Assembly (NCBI GenBank): GCA_018263005.1
Contig: JADFDH010000004.1
Coordinates: forward strand, 95,100 to 159,099
DNA length: 64,000 nt
DNA from: Methanobacterium sp.
GTDB lineage: Archaea > Methanobacteriota > Methanobacteria > Methanobacteriales > Methanobacteriaceae
Direction: 5' to 3'
Position 1 is the first letter of the stretch. Each line of letters begins with the position of its first letter. Made by a program: the position numbers and the translations under genes. The notes under the pieces are model-generated. The model was not told the DNA's origin and did not search any database. It worked only from the letters and a program-made list of their open reading frames with translations. Below, in pieces: positions 35,134 through 44,996 of this stretch.

Positions 35134-35637
35134 TTATAGTGTTTCCCCATGGGCTGCTGCTACCACTCCTGGAATTCCCTCTACTCCTATCTGGTGAATT
35201 GCCTCTATATTTTCCTCCGGAAAAGCAATTATTTTCTTGTAAACCACTTTACTGTTAAGAAGAGCAGCTACAGGCGGAGTAACCACGAATAATGAATTAT
35301 ATTTATCAAGTGCTTCGATGGTCTTCCGATCCAAGCAGCCTTTACCTATGTGCATTTTAACACCTGCTTGGGAAAGGGCAGGAATACTACCTTCTATCTC
35401 CACTTTGTTGCTGGTGGTGGGGGATATGCCTGCATCGCTTACTGCTGTGTGCATGATAGCAGATCCCTCCAGGGGAATGATGTTTTCATTTTTTTTTATT
35501 TTTTCAACCAGTTTAGGTAGGGCTGCATCTCGGCCAGTGTAGATAGTGCCATATATTTCTATTCTATCTCCAATTTGAAGACTCCAATATTCTTCATTTT
35601 TTAGGGGGATCTCTACCTTTTTTATATGGTTTTTCAT
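35134..35637 (-). CDS. fumarate hydratase beta subunit
   Basis: 167-residue C-terminal-type subunit of a class I (Fe-S) fumarase or tartrate dehydratase. It works with a separate alpha subunit that holds the 4Fe-4S cluster. Marks are GDRIEIYGTIYTGRDAALPK, GSAIMHTAV, KMHIGKGCLDRKT and VTPPVAALL. In methanogens fumarase belongs to the reductive incomplete TCA route. The alpha subunit is not in the window, normal for these genomes. AAGGGGTTATTGT precedes the ATG. Confidence 0.9.
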   Translation of the reverse strand: MKNHIKKVEIPLKNEEYWSLQIGDRIEIYGTIYTGRDAALPKLVEKIKKNENIIPLEGSAIMHTAVSDAGISPTTSNKVEIEGSIPALSQAGVKMHIGKGCLDRKTIEALDKYNSLFVVTPPVAALLNSKVVYKKIIAFPEENIEAIHQIGVEGIPGVVAAAHGETL

Positions 35638-35680
35638 ACAATAACCCCTTATTTTATCTTATAAAAAATATGGTGTTAAA

Positions 35681-36832
35681 TTAATTTCGATTTATACTTT
35701 TTAAATCCTGGACAAAAGCTTCTATATGCTCTCTTTTTATATGGGGCATGATTATTATCCTTACTGCTTGTGGATATGATGAAATTGAAACCGCCCAACC
35801 TTTATCTTCCAGAATATCCGCGATTTCCCAGACGGATAGTTCATCATCCTGGAAGTTTATGATATTTAGCTGAGGCTCTGTTATTAGATGAAATCCGGTT
35901 TCTTCGATTTTCTGTGCCAGGAGATAAGTGAGCTCCATGCATCTTCCTGCTACTTTCTGGTATCCTTCACGTCCCAGGTACTTCATCAATGCCCATGTAG
36001 CAGCTGTGGATGCTCCCGTACGGGTTCCTACAATAGTAGATTGTCTATCTTCAGTTAGATAAGGAGTTTCAATACTCATGGCATCTAAATAGTTTCCTTC
36101 ACGAAATAGGATTCCTCCGGTTGGTATGGGTGCTAATCCCATCTTATGAGGGTCTATTGTTATAGAACAGACTCCTGGAAGCGAAAAATCAAAGTTAGGG
36201 AAATCATAGCCTATCTCATTTAAGAATGGAATGGAAAATCCTCCAAATGCGGCGTCTATATGTAGGAAAATATTTTTATCATGGCAGATTTCTGAAAGTT
36301 CCTCAATTGGGTCTATCTTTCCCAGTTCGGTTGTTCCGGCAACACCAACCACAGCTACTGTATTATCTGAAATTAACTCCATGACAGAATTGATATCCAT
36401 GCAGAAGTTCTCATCAAGTTCTGCTTCTTTAAGATCCATGCATAAAAGATCAGCTGCTTTTTTAAAGGAAAAATGTGCTGATCTAGGCACAATAATCTGG
36501 GGATTTTTAATCCTCCGGAGATTTCGAGCTGCCCGCATGGCCATTATATTAGCCTCTGTTCCTCCAGTTATTATATGACCGCAAATATCCCTTTTACCAA
36601 GTAATTGGCCTAGCATGCTGATTACTTCATCTTCCAATGCTTTAGTACCTTGAAAAAGACCTGGATCGCCTAGGTTTGATTCTAAAAACATGGAATAGGC
36701 TTTTACTCCAACTTCATGGGGACAGGTGCACATGGATCCCAGAATTTTTCCGGAACGATGGGTCATGTCCTTTTTTTTATAGTCTCCAAGTAATTTGAAT
36801 ACTCTGTCCTTTGAAATTCCCTTTTCATCCAT
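35681..36832 (-). CDS. mfnA: L-tyrosine decarboxylase (methanofuran biosynthesis)
   Basis: PLP enzyme of 383 residues making tyramine from tyrosine, the first dedicated step to methanofuran; some homologues also act on aspartate. Marks are GHIITGGTEANIMAMRAARN, HIDAAFGGFSIPFL and the PLP lysine in TIDPHKMGLAPIPTGG. Length and sequence fit archaeal MfnA. AAGGCATTAAA precedes the ATG. It is upstream of fumarase beta on the same strand (43-bp gap) and downstream of ppsA. Confidence 0.93.
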   Translation of the reverse strand: MDEKGISKDRVFKLLGDYKKKDMTHRSGKILGSMCTCPHEVGVKAYSMFLESNLGDPGLFQGTKALEDEVISMLGQLLGKRDICGHIITGGTEANIMAMRAARNLRRIKNPQIIVPRSAHFSFKKAADLLCMDLKEAELDENFCMDINSVMELISDNTVAVVGVAGTTELGKIDPIEELSEICHDKNIFLHIDAAFGGFSIPFLNEIGYDFPNFDFSLPGVCSITIDPHKMGLAPIPTGGILFREGNYLDAMSIETPYLTEDRQSTIVGTRTGASTAATWALMKYLGREGYQKVAGRCMELTYLLAQKIEETGFHLITEPQLNIINFQDDELSVWEIADILEDKGWAVSISSYPQAVRIIIMPHIKREHIEAFVQDLKSINRN

Positions 36833-36902
36833 TTTAATGCCTTAAAAATTGGATCGTTAAAAAAAGTAGGAAAAATAAATCAATGAATATAATTTTTGAT
36901 AC

Positions 36903-39200
36903 TTATTCCTGCATGATCTTCCTGGCCGCTTTAAGTAGAAGTTTTTTCTCCACACGAGCCACTACTTCCCTCACGGTAGCTACAGCATCGGTATTAGCGG
37001 AAACTGAGGTTATTCCTAATTCAACTAATTTTTCTACTATGGATGGCATGCTGCCTGCCTGACCGCATATACTGGTTTTAACTCCTGCTTTATTACATTC
37101 CTTAATGACTCTTTCTATTAGCTTTAAAACTGCTGGATGTTTTTCAGTGTAAAGATCAGCTACATTTTCATTGTTACGGTCAATGGCCAGGGTATATTGG
37201 GTTAGATCATTTGTTCCGAAGCTTACAAAGTCTAATCCTTCGGCTATGAAGTCTTCTATGATCATTGCTGCTGCAGGAGTCTCTACCATCACTCCAAATT
37301 CAATGTTTTTCTGAGGTTTTAATCCGACTTCTCGGGCTATTTTTTTAGCCTGTCTGAGTTCATCGGGGTGCTGTACCAGGGGTAACATGATTCCTATGTT
37401 GGTGTAGCCCTGTTCGTGCAGTTTTTTTATAGCTTTAAATTCTGCTTTGAGTATCTCTGGTTCGTCCAGTTCTCTTCTGATCCCTCTCCATCCGAGCATG
37501 GGGTTATGTTCATAAGGCTCTCCTTCTCCACCTTTTAAGGACTTGAATTCATCTGTCGGTGCATCTAACGTCCTGTACCAGACTGGTTTTGGGTAAAATG
37601 CATCTGCTACTTTGAGTATGTTTTCCACCAGGACTTTAATTAGTTCATCTTCATTTCCTTCTATGATGAATTTTTTAGGATGTACTCCTGTGGTTAACAT
37701 CATATGTTCTGTCCTGAGGAGCCCTACACCATCGGCTCCTGTTTCAGATGCTTTTTTTGCAGCTTCAGGCATGCTTACGTTTACTTTTACTTCGGTTACA
37801 GTTAAGATTGACTGCTGGACTATGGTTGGTTTGTCTTTATCTTCATCTTTATGGTCGGATTCTTCAATGATCTTACCCTGGTAAATTAGTCCTTTGTTCC
37901 CATCCAGGGTTACCACTGTATTTTCTTTGAGGATTTTGGTGGCATCTCCCGTACCAACTACACAGGGTATTCCCAGTTCTCTTGATACGATAGCTGCATG
38001 ACAAGTTACTCCACCTTCATCGGTGATTATTCCATTGGCTCTTTTCATGGCCGGTACCATGTCTGGTGTGGTCATCACTGTGACCAGTATATTGCCTTTT
38101 TGAATTTTGTCCAGTTCATCTGTATCTTTAATAATTTTAACCTGCCCTGAAGCCATTCCAGGGCTTGCTCCTAGTCCTTTGGTTATGATTATTCTTTCCA
38201 CTTCTTCTTGTTCAGCTTCATCTTCCCCAGATATTTTTCCCAGTGTGGTTACGGGTCTTGACTGGAGCATGTAAACTTTACCTTCTTCTATAGCCCATTC
38301 TGTGTCCTGGGGGAAATCATAGTGTTCTTGTATTCTTTTACCTAACTGGGTGAGTTCCGCTATTTCTAAAGAGCTTAAAACTTTTTTGTTTTTTAAGTCT
38401 TCCGGTACTGGTATTTTAACTGTGTTTCCTGCTTCTGGATTTCTCTGGAATAGGATATTTTTCTCACTGACCTGGTAGTCAATTATCTCTCCAGTGTCTT
38501 TATCCACCCATATTGTGTCTGGAGTTACCGTTCCAGATACTACGGCTTCTCCTAGGCCCCATGCTGCTTCGATGAGTATCTTCTCTTCTCCGGTGGATGG
38601 GTGTACTGTGAACATGACCCCTGCTTTTTCCGCTTCCACCATCTCCTGTATCACTACTGCGATGTAGACTTTAGAGTGGTCGAAGTTGTTTTCTTCCCGA
38701 TAAAATATGGCTCTTGCCCCAAAAAGAGAAGCCCAGCATTTTCGAACATATTTTAAAAGATCATCCTCACCCCTAACATTAAGATAGGTATCCTGTTGCC
38801 CTGCGAATGATGCTTCAGGCAGGTCTTCTGCTGTTGCGGACGATCTTACGGCAACATATGCATCTTCTCTTCCTATCCGATGACATAAAGCATTGTAAGC
38901 TTCAATTATAATGGTTTCTATATGATCTGGTATTCCAGTCTCATTTATTATGTTTTTAATGTTTCGAGCTGCCTGCTGAAGTTCCTGGTTATTGTTTACA
39001 TCCAATGAATCCAGTATATCCATGACTTCATCGAAGATTCCTGTTTCTTTCATAAACTGGTCGTAGGTTCTGGATGTTATCACAAATCCGGGAGGTACCG
39101 GTATTCCCGCCTGGGTGAGTTCTCCTAAATTGGCTCCTTTTCCACCGGCAATGTCCACATCTTCCTTGTTTAATTCTTCAAAAAATTCGACAGGCTTCAT
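36903..39200 (-). CDS. ppsA: phosphoenolpyruvate synthase
   Basis: Pyruvate, water dikinase: makes PEP from pyruvate with ATP, the gluconeogenic entry in methanogens. 765 residues in three parts: the N-terminal ATP-grasp (GGKGANLGELTQAGIPVPPG; VRSSATAEDLPEASFAGQQD), the central phosphohistidine domain (GGVTCHAAIVSRELGIPCVVG), and the C-terminal PEP-binding barrel (GWRGIRREL; GTNDLTQYTLAIDR; CGQAGS). Normal length. The start is ATG after AAGAAGAG. The gap to the L10e gene contains its promoter. Confidence 0.96.
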   Translation of the reverse strand: MKPVEFFEELNKEDVDIAGGKGANLGELTQAGIPVPPGFVITSRTYDQFMKETGIFDEVMDILDSLDVNNNQELQQAARNIKNIINETGIPDHIETIIIEAYNALCHRIGREDAYVAVRSSATAEDLPEASFAGQQDTYLNVRGEDDLLKYVRKCWASLFGARAIFYREENNFDHSKVYIAVVIQEMVEAEKAGVMFTVHPSTGEEKILIEAAWGLGEAVVSGTVTPDTIWVDKDTGEIIDYQVSEKNILFQRNPEAGNTVKIPVPEDLKNKKVLSSLEIAELTQLGKRIQEHYDFPQDTEWAIEEGKVYMLQSRPVTTLGKISGEDEAEQEEVERIIITKGLGASPGMASGQVKIIKDTDELDKIQKGNILVTVMTTPDMVPAMKRANGIITDEGGVTCHAAIVSRELGIPCVVGTGDATKILKENTVVTLDGNKGLIYQGKIIEESDHKDEDKDKPTIVQQSILTVTEVKVNVSMPEAAKKASETGADGVGLLRTEHMMLTTGVHPKKFIIEGNEDELIKVLVENILKVADAFYPKPVWYRTLDAPTDEFKSLKGGEGEPYEHNPMLGWRGIRRELDEPEILKAEFKAIKKLHEQGYTNIGIMLPLVQHPDELRQAKKIAREVGLKPQKNIEFGVMVETPAAAMIIEDFIAEGLDFVSFGTNDLTQYTLAIDRNNENVADLYTEKHPAVLKLIERVIKECNKAGVKTSICGQAGSMPSIVEKLVELGITSVSANTDAVATVREVVARVEKKLLLKAARKIMQE

Positions 39201-39336
39201 GCTAAAACACTCTTCTTATTTTTTAAACTAGATTTTTTATTTTAAGGTTATTTTTATGGTTTAAAAAAAATTATTTTTTGTAAGAGATTGATGAAAATTT
39301 TTATATGTAATTATTTCCATTTAATCTTCTTTTTAA

Positions 39337-39819
39337 CTATTTCACCAGTTCTGCGCCTTTATCAATTACTATTCTGCATGGAACCGGGAACTTCATTGCC
39401 GCTCTTCTTAAAGCTTCTTTAGCATCTATAAAGTTCTTTTTATTGGTTTTTATGGTTAATATTTTTTGATTGGTCTTTACTAAGGCCACTGAACTTACTG
39501 GCTTTCCAAATGCTTTACGCATACCATCCTGTACACGGTCCGCCCCTGCTCCGGTGGCCATGGGGTTTTCTCTAACTATGTGGTGAGGATATACTCTTAT
39601 TTTAAGATGATAACCCATTCTTCCAGATTTTCTCTGCATATATCTGTTTGATGCAATCCTAGCTGCTTCCAGCGCATTATGTGAAAGTTCTGTCGGCTCT
39701 TTTACCGCTAAACTTACTGTTAAAGGGAATTCTGCAGATAGATTCCCCATATCATATTGAACTATCCTGGAACCAGGAATTTTCCTTATATAATCTTTTC
39801 TAGTGTATGCTCTAACCAT
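39337..39819 (-). CDS. rpl10e: 50S ribosomal protein L10e (uL16 family)
   Basis: Large-subunit ribosomal protein of the uL16/L10e family, near the peptidyl-transferase and tRNA-binding sites. 160 residues beginning [20 protein letters not shown], with the family loop [19 protein letters not shown] and [12 protein letters not shown] very strong AAGGAGG site precedes the ATG. It stands alone, with a 479-bp gene-free interval upstream. Confidence 0.97.
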   Translation of the reverse strand: MVRAYTRKDYIRKIPGSRIVQYDMGNLSAEFPLTVSLAVKEPTELSHNALEAARIASNRYMQRKSGRMGYHLKIRVYPHHIVRENPMATGAGADRVQDGMRKAFGKPVSSVALVKTNQKILTIKTNKKNFIDAKEALRRAAMKFPVPCRIVIDKGAELVK

Positions 39820-39919
39820 TATAGGTCCTCCTTAAAAATTTTATATTTATAAGCTTAATAAAGATTATTGCTATAATAATCCTATAATATTTAATCATTG
39901 TACTATCCTTAAATTTATG

Positions 39920-39947
39920 TCTGGGCCATATTTTTGGCCTAGATTTT
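39920..39947 (+). terminator. strong hairpin with T-run, terminator-like
   Basis: TCTGGGCCA and TGGCCTAGA form a 9-bp stem with one G-T pair and a TATTTT loop, followed by TTTT on the + strand. No + strand gene lies just upstream, so it is either the end of an unseen RNA or a regulatory dyad. Confidence 0.4.
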
Positions 39948-40268
39948 ATAATCCATTGATTATTATCCAGAACATCTGAATATAAGTAATAGATGTAACT
40001 GCAATAAATTGGAAAAGGAGGGGTTGTTTAAACCCTTTCAGTACATTGGCATTTATATGATCCCCGACTTATAAAGTATTCGATAAGTAGATAATACTTG
40101 AATTAACCACAATATTAACATGAAATTCAGAGAAAAATCTATAAATACTTATTGAATAGTTATCAAAAGAGCTTTTTTAGACTATAAATAGTTTTCCTAA
40201 AATTTAAGGACATTTAATATCATAAAGAACCCCTAAATTAGCCAGATAGATATTAATTACTGAAAATC

Positions 40269-40276
40269 TTTATAAA
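40269..40276 (+). promoter_or_regulatory. TATA box of pcc1-serS
   Basis: TTTATAAA about 23-30 bp before the pcc1 ATG, with A-rich GAAAATC just upstream as a possible BRE. No ribosome site precedes the ATG, so transcription probably starts at the codon itself. Confidence 0.5.
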
Positions 40277-40298
40277 CTATGGTTCACCAAATTTAACT

Positions 40299-40553
40299 AT
40301 GCAAATTGTGGCCAAAATTAGCTTTGAATATCAAACAGCTGAACATGCTATTAATGCTTCTAAATCACTTAAACCAGATAATATGGAATTTATTAATTCA
40401 TGCATATTTAATAAAAGATTGATATGTAATATCAATGGGGAATCCCTTAAAACCATCCTGGCCACCGTTGATGATCTTCTCTTTTGTGAAATGATGGTGG
40501 AAAAAATATTGGAATTAAATATTGATAGTAAAAAAGTGAAAAACTCCAATTAA
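40299..40553 (+). CDS. pcc1: KEOPS complex subunit Pcc1
   Basis: 84-residue Pcc1, the small dimerising subunit of the KEOPS complex that makes t6A37 in ANN-decoding tRNAs. The pattern fits: an N-terminal strand (VAKISFEYQTAEHAINASKS), LKPDN, then CNINGESLKTILATVDDLLF. No ribosome site is seen before the ATG and a TATA box lies about 25 bp upstream, pointing to leaderless expression. It lies 19 bp before serS in the same transcript, a translation-linked pair. Confidence 0.85.
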   Translation: MQIVAKISFEYQTAEHAINASKSLKPDNMEFINSCIFNKRLICNINGESLKTILATVDDLLFCEMMVEKILELNIDSKKVKNSN

Positions 40554-40572
40554 GAATTATATGGTGATTTAA

Positions 40573-42204
40573 ATGAAATTCACTCTTCAAGGAAAGATAA
40601 TATTTAATAAAGATGCTCAAAATGCCAGAAAAGACATCGATGAATTCATAACCAGCTCCAATGAGGATTTATTTTTAAAAGGCATACCCACTGACCAGAA
40701 GAAAGATGCCTCACAAATAGTACATTGGAACCTAGACAAAAATACATTGACGGTTAAAATGGTTTCAGGAAGACGGGGAAGGGCGCATGACGCATTATTA
40801 AGGATGAAAAAACCTTTAAGCCAAATTTTAGGTCCGGAATATCATCTGGGTATAAGAAAAATTGAAGTAGAAAAATACCAGATTGAAATAACCCTCCCTG
40901 AAAAACCAGAATTAGATAAAACTACTGGCATGGTTAAAAAAGGAGCTGTTGACCTGTGGGCCACTCTTGTGGATAAAATCATTGATATGCCCTATGTATC
41001 CCATTCTGAAATCACCGATGATAAGCTGATAATAGAGTTCAATGATTTAAAAGAAAGTGAATTAAGGAAACATGTAGTTGATCGTGTGTTGAAATTCATT
41101 AAGGAACCACTAGACAATGGACATCTAGAACCAGAAAAGGGTTTGGAAGTTACTAAACCAACCGATGAACTAACCAAAAAGGTAACCAAAATAACACCAG
41201 GTACTGTGGTATCCTCCAGTCCCCAACAAAAGTTCTTCTTTAAGGGAGATGCAACAGAAAAAGCTGCTAAGTTGGGTTGGGTTAAGAAATTCCCAGGTAA
41301 AGGCCAATGGTTCTATGGACCACAGCTCATATCTCTACAGAGAGCAATAGAAGAGTTATTTTTAGAAAAACTGGTATATCAAATGGAATTCACTGAGTGC
41401 ATGTGGCCAAAACTCATACCCATCCCGGTGATGAACAAGATGCGCTACCTGGAGGGTCTTCCCGAAGGAATGTACTACTGTTCTGCTCCCCGCAGGGATC
41501 CGGAGATTTTTGAAAAGTTCAAACAGGAACTAGTCATCAACAAAGAAGTACCCATACCCCTCTTAAAGGAAGGGCTTAAGGATCCTTCCTATGTTCTCGC
41601 TCCAGCCCAATGTGAACCTTTCTATGAATTCTTCTCCCATGAAGTAATTGATGAAGAAGAAATGCCCATTAAGTTTTTTGATAGAAGCGGGTGGACATAT
41701 CGCTGGGAAGCAGGCGGAGCCAAAGGATTGGATCGGGTTCATGAGTTCCAGAGGATCGAATTGGTCTGGCTGGGAACACCAGAGCAAGTGGAAAATATTA
41801 GAGACTCCACCCTCCATATCTCTGAGGAAATGGCCAATGAAATGGAGCTGGAATGGTATACTGAAGTAGGTGATGATCCTTTCTATCTGGAAGGCCGAAA
41901 AACTGAAGATCGTGGAATTGAGTTTCCTGACGTTCCAAAATATGAGATGAGACTGGTTGCCCCTACACAGGATAAAGGCGTGGCTGTGGTATCTGCCAAC
42001 ATCCATGGCACACATTTTATTGAGGGATTCTCCATAAAAGAAGCACATAATCATCGCGTATGGACAGGATGTACTGGTATTGGAATATCTCGCTGGATTT
42101 TTGGATTTTTAGCCCAAAAAGGGTTTGATCAGGAGAACTGGCCAGTTCAAGTTACTGAAAGGATGAAGAAAGTTCATATGCCTAATATTCTAACTTGGCC
42201 ATGA
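40573..42204 (+). CDS. serS: seryl-tRNA synthetase, atypical methanogen type (type 2)
   Basis: 543-residue rare-type SerRS found only in some methanogens. It lacks the usual N-terminal coiled-coil arm and instead has an alpha/beta N-terminal domain (about 1-165). The zinc ligands of the active site are in TECMWPKLIPIPVMNK (Cys) and later AQCEPFYEF, and motif 2/3 regions are WTYRWEAGGAKGLDRVHEFQ and GCTGIGISRW. It charges tRNA-Ser. TATGGTGATTTAA precedes the ATG. Co-transcribed with pcc1. Confidence 0.96.
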   Translation: MKFTLQGKIIFNKDAQNARKDIDEFITSSNEDLFLKGIPTDQKKDASQIVHWNLDKNTLTVKMVSGRRGRAHDALLRMKKPLSQILGPEYHLGIRKIEVEKYQIEITLPEKPELDKTTGMVKKGAVDLWATLVDKIIDMPYVSHSEITDDKLIIEFNDLKESELRKHVVDRVLKFIKEPLDNGHLEPEKGLEVTKPTDELTKKVTKITPGTVVSSSPQQKFFFKGDATEKAAKLGWVKKFPGKGQWFYGPQLISLQRAIEELFLEKLVYQMEFTECMWPKLIPIPVMNKMRYLEGLPEGMYYCSAPRRDPEIFEKFKQELVINKEVPIPLLKEGLKDPSYVLAPAQCEPFYEFFSHEVIDEEEMPIKFFDRSGWTYRWEAGGAKGLDRVHEFQRIELVWLGTPEQVENIRDSTLHISEEMANEMELEWYTEVGDDPFYLEGRKTEDRGIEFPDVPKYEMRLVAPTQDKGVAVVSANIHGTHFIEGFSIKEAHNHRVWTGCTGIGISRWIFGFLAQKGFDQENWPVQVTERMKKVHMPNILTWP

Positions 42205-42337
42205 ACAAAAATAGTTATAATTAAATAAAAAATAATAATTCAGAAAAATTTTAAAAAAAATTATCTGCATTAAGAAAAAAAATTGGAAAAAAGTTTCTAT
42301 CTATTAGAAATTAAAAATTAATAGAAAATACTCCAAT

Positions 42338-43222
42338 TTAATCTTCTTTTTTCTCAATACGCTCTTCTAAAACCTCTTCAGCAATGGTTTCAGTCTCTTC
42401 TGATTCTTCTGAAGCTTCTTGTGATATTTCTTCGGTAACTTCTGCTACTTCTTCAGCTATCTCTTCATTAACTTCTTCGGGAACTGATTCGGTGGTTGTA
42501 TTTACTGCTTCATCGTTTACTTTCTTCTCAAAGACATCCACAAATTCTACTTTCTCCACATTTTCCATATTCTCCCAGATATCCCGGGCAATTCTGAAAC
42601 GGACAAATGTTATATCTACGTAAGGTTTTTTATCGAATTTAGTCATTTCATCCATTTGTATGGTTACTTTACCATCATCTATGGTGATTTGATGTTTATC
42701 CAGTTCTATGTTGGGATTGGGGTAGTGCAGGCTGATCATACTTCTTATTTTCTCTTCATCATCGGTTATGATCTTTTTAACCTGGATTTTATACTTTAAA
42801 TTCTTTCCAGCCAATTCATGGTTGAAATCTACCCTTACTCTCCCTCCGCTAATGCTCCTTATAACTCCCGGGGTATTCTCTAAGGAAATGCTCATACCTA
42901 CTTGGGGTTTTAAGCCTTGTTTACGGAATTCTGACATAGGGATAAGCTGCATCTGTTTAGGATCCCTTTCACCAAAACCTTCCTTCGGCGGTATCTCCAC
43001 GGTCTTCTCATCACCCTCATCCATATCAATAAGTGCCTCTTCTATACCTTTAAGAACATGACCTGCTCCTACTATGATGGGAATGGCACCGTAAACCTTA
43101 TTTTCTGATAAAATTCCTTCTTCTTCAGCCACTTTTTCATCGGTTGTGTCGAAAACTTCACCAGTTTCCTGAACCTTTCCTGTATATTCTAATCTTAAAA
43201 AATCTCCATTTTTCACTGACAT
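42338..43222 (-). CDS. FKBP-type peptidyl-prolyl isomerase with long acidic tail
   Basis: 294-residue archaeal FKBP of the long (SlyD-like) type, a protein-folding catalyst and chaperone. Domain order: the FKBP core with an inserted flap ([55 protein letters not shown]) to about residue 150, an extra C-terminal domain to about 235, then about 55 residues dominated by Glu with Ala/Ser/Val. AGGAGGTTAGAGAT precedes the ATG. Its start overlaps the end of the upstream nucleotidyltransferase gene by 10 bp. Confidence 0.92.
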   Translation of the reverse strand: MSVKNGDFLRLEYTGKVQETGEVFDTTDEKVAEEEGILSENKVYGAIPIIVGAGHVLKGIEEALIDMDEGDEKTVEIPPKEGFGERDPKQMQLIPMSEFRKQGLKPQVGMSISLENTPGVIRSISGGRVRVDFNHELAGKNLKYKIQVKKIITDDEEKIRSMISLHYPNPNIELDKHQITIDDGKVTIQMDEMTKFDKKPYVDITFVRFRIARDIWENMENVEKVEFVDVFEKKVNDEAVNTTTESVPEEVNEEIAEEVAEVTEEISQEASEESEETETIAEEVLEERIEKKED

Positions 43223-44316
43223 ATCTCTAACCTCCTGTGTGGTATCCTCTTTTTAAATTCTTTTAAAATTTCTTTGTTTTTAAAGTTTAAGATACGAATT
43301 TTTGCTGGATAATTTTCAATATATCTATGTATTACTTCCTTAAATATGCCTACCTCCAGGGAGGATAATACTCTATACTTGTGATGTCGGCTGAATCCTC
43401 GGGAAATAAACCTTGTAATCTGATCCAGACTCTCAAATGGCCTATTTTCATAGAACGCCGATGCGGTCCGCTCATCCATCAAGGCCATGGATTTAATATC
43501 TTCTATAGAGTTTTCATTTACTCTTTTTAATATGCTCTCTTCATCTCTTATTTGATGTAAAGGTGCCCTTTCTTCATTTATTTCTCCCCTTAAAATTTCC
43601 ATGGTTTCTGATGGTATCATATCCATTACAGATGTAAGATTAGCTGATGCAACGGCTTCTCGAATTTTAGTCCCGCTAACACCTTCGATTCTTTTGATGA
43701 AAATGAATTTATTCTTAAAATTGAAACCAATTTTATAGAGTGATTTGGAAAGTGAAACTATTACATAGTTATCTTCATCTAATTTACCCTTTAAAAGTAC
43801 CTCCCTGGCATTTAAATCAACAATTTTATAAGGACGAGGAACTACTGCAGATCCTTCGTTAATACGCTTTAATATCTCTTCAAATCCTATAAAAGGTTTA
43901 TAACCTCGAGGGATATAATCTGCATCCAATGCTTTGAAAGTTTTGGCTAAACAAATTGAATATTGCCCTGAACCCATTATGCCCATAGGTGGTCCTTCAA
44001 CCACTATATCAGCACCTACTGCTACCGCTGCTTTGGCTCGGGCATGTCTGGTCATTATATAGGGTAAACCTCTTCCACTGCGCTCCAGAGGACCCGGTAC
44101 AATGGCTGTGAAAATCCCATCCTTAACCCGTTTCTTAGCCTCCAACATACAATGACGATGCCCTATGTGCAGGGGAGAATACTCTGTAAAGTCCGCTATT
44201 ATCTTGGTATCTGTTTTTACAGGTCCATATCCCGGACTATTCTGTGAATCTTCCAGAATAAGTTGTCTGTCTTTTTTTAGGAAATTTCCAACAAAATCTT
44301 CAATCAGCAGTAGCAT
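43213..44316 (-). CDS. HIGH-motif nucleotidyltransferase, TmcAL-like, with HhH domain
   Basis: About 367 residues. The N-terminal part has the nucleotidyltransferase motif PLHIGHRH and [21 protein letters not shown], as in the archaeal relatives of tRNA(Met) cytidine acetate ligase (TmcAL/UPF0348). It ends in a helix-hairpin-helix region ([20 protein letters not shown]) not found in the bacterial enzyme. Together these suggest nucleotidylation linked to RNA or DNA binding. The start is uncertain: the ATG at 44316 lies inside AAGGTGATG, and CTG codons follow at good spacing. Operon with the FKBP gene. Confidence 0.7.
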   Translation of the reverse strand: MLLLIEDFVGNFLKKDRQLILEDSQNSPGYGPVKTDTKIIADFTEYSPLHIGHRHCMLEAKKRVKDGIFTAIVPGPLERSGRGLPYIMTRHARAKAAVAVGADIVVEGPPMGIMGSGQYSICLAKTFKALDADYIPRGYKPFIGFEEILKRINEGSAVVPRPYKIVDLNAREVLLKGKLDEDNYVIVSLSKSLYKIGFNFKNKFIFIKRIEGVSGTKIREAVASANLTSVMDMIPSETMEILRGEINEERAPLHQIRDEESILKRVNENSIEDIKSMALMDERTASAFYENRPFESLDQITRFISRGFSRHHKYRVLSSLEVGIFKEVIHRYIENYPAKIRILNFKNKEILKEFKKRIPHRRLEICQ

Positions 44317-44398
44317 CACCTTAAAGATATATCTAAGAAAATATTATTTGTTTTTTTCTAATCCAAAGGTATATGAAATTGTAAAATAATCATTACTC

Positions 44399-44917
44399 AT
44401 GAAAACATCAGATTATATGATCATCTCCTTAACTATTATGGCAGTAATTGTATTATCAGGATGTGTTTATTCAAAACATTATGATAAAGACAGCATATCC
44501 TTTGAATACCCCTCAAACTGGAATGCTGGTCAAATTTATGACCTGCCCGGGGCAATTGTAGGATTGTCCGAGTCTAGTCAGGTGAATGTTAAAATATTTA
44601 AATATAAAACACTGCCTGGTTCCAGCTTAGAAAAAGTATATCAAGAGTCAGTTACCAACCATTCTAAAAGATACAGTGAATATTGTTACCAGCAGGTGTC
44701 CAATGGAACCATCACCGTAGATGGAGTTCCGGCCTATGAAATCGTGTTCCAGATAGGTTGTAACAGCACCCATACCCGGCAGAAGATCAGAGAAGTATGG
44801 CTGGAGAAGAATGGGTTCATTTATACCATCATCTGTACCGTGATCCCCCCTGAAGATTATAGCACAAAAAATGTAGCCTTCCAACAAATAATAAACAGTT
44901 TCCAGGTGAAAACCTGA
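44399..44917 (+). CDS. PsbP-like lipoprotein
   Basis: 172 residues. The N-terminal hydrophobic segment ends in a lipobox-like LSGC (C22), indicating a membrane-anchored surface protein. The rest resembles PsbP-domain proteins common in methanogens (DSISFEYPSNW at the start, ITVDGVPAYEIVF in the middle, and IINSFQV at the end). Function unknown. No ribosome site precedes the ATG; GGTATATGAA about 25 bp upstream suggests a leaderless message. Confidence 0.75.
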   Translation: MKTSDYMIISLTIMAVIVLSGCVYSKHYDKDSISFEYPSNWNAGQIYDLPGAIVGLSESSQVNVKIFKYKTLPGSSLEKVYQESVTNHSKRYSEYCYQQVSNGTITVDGVPAYEIVFQIGCNSTHTRQKIREVWLEKNGFIYTIICTVIPPEDYSTKNVAFQQIINSFQVKT

Positions 44918-44996
44918 ATAGTAATAGTAAACATATTATGATGTTAATTTGTAAAAATGGGTTGAATGTTAATTTGAATTAGATATAGGTTATTAT

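Larger units (their letters stand above)
39820..40298. other. 479-bp gene-free interval with hairpins
   Basis: Holds the L10e promoter (left) and the pcc1 promoter (right, TTTATAAA at 40269-40276). No ORF with a ribosome site is seen. It contains a strong hairpin at 39920-39943 and a weaker one near 40016-40040 (GGGTT...AACCC). Longer than most gaps here, it could hold an unannotated small RNA. Confidence 0.5.

Noticed and set aside
35134..35637. fumarase as a truncated pseudogene
   Set aside because: In methanogens the enzyme is normally split into alpha and beta subunits; this is a full beta subunit.
40013..40075. possible tRNA or other folded RNA
   Set aside because: Only one short stem could be formed; no cloverleaf or known motif.
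42384..42623. Ser/Thr-rich ORF opposite the FKBP gene
   Set aside because: It is the antisense of the Glu-rich tail; low complexity explains the open frame.
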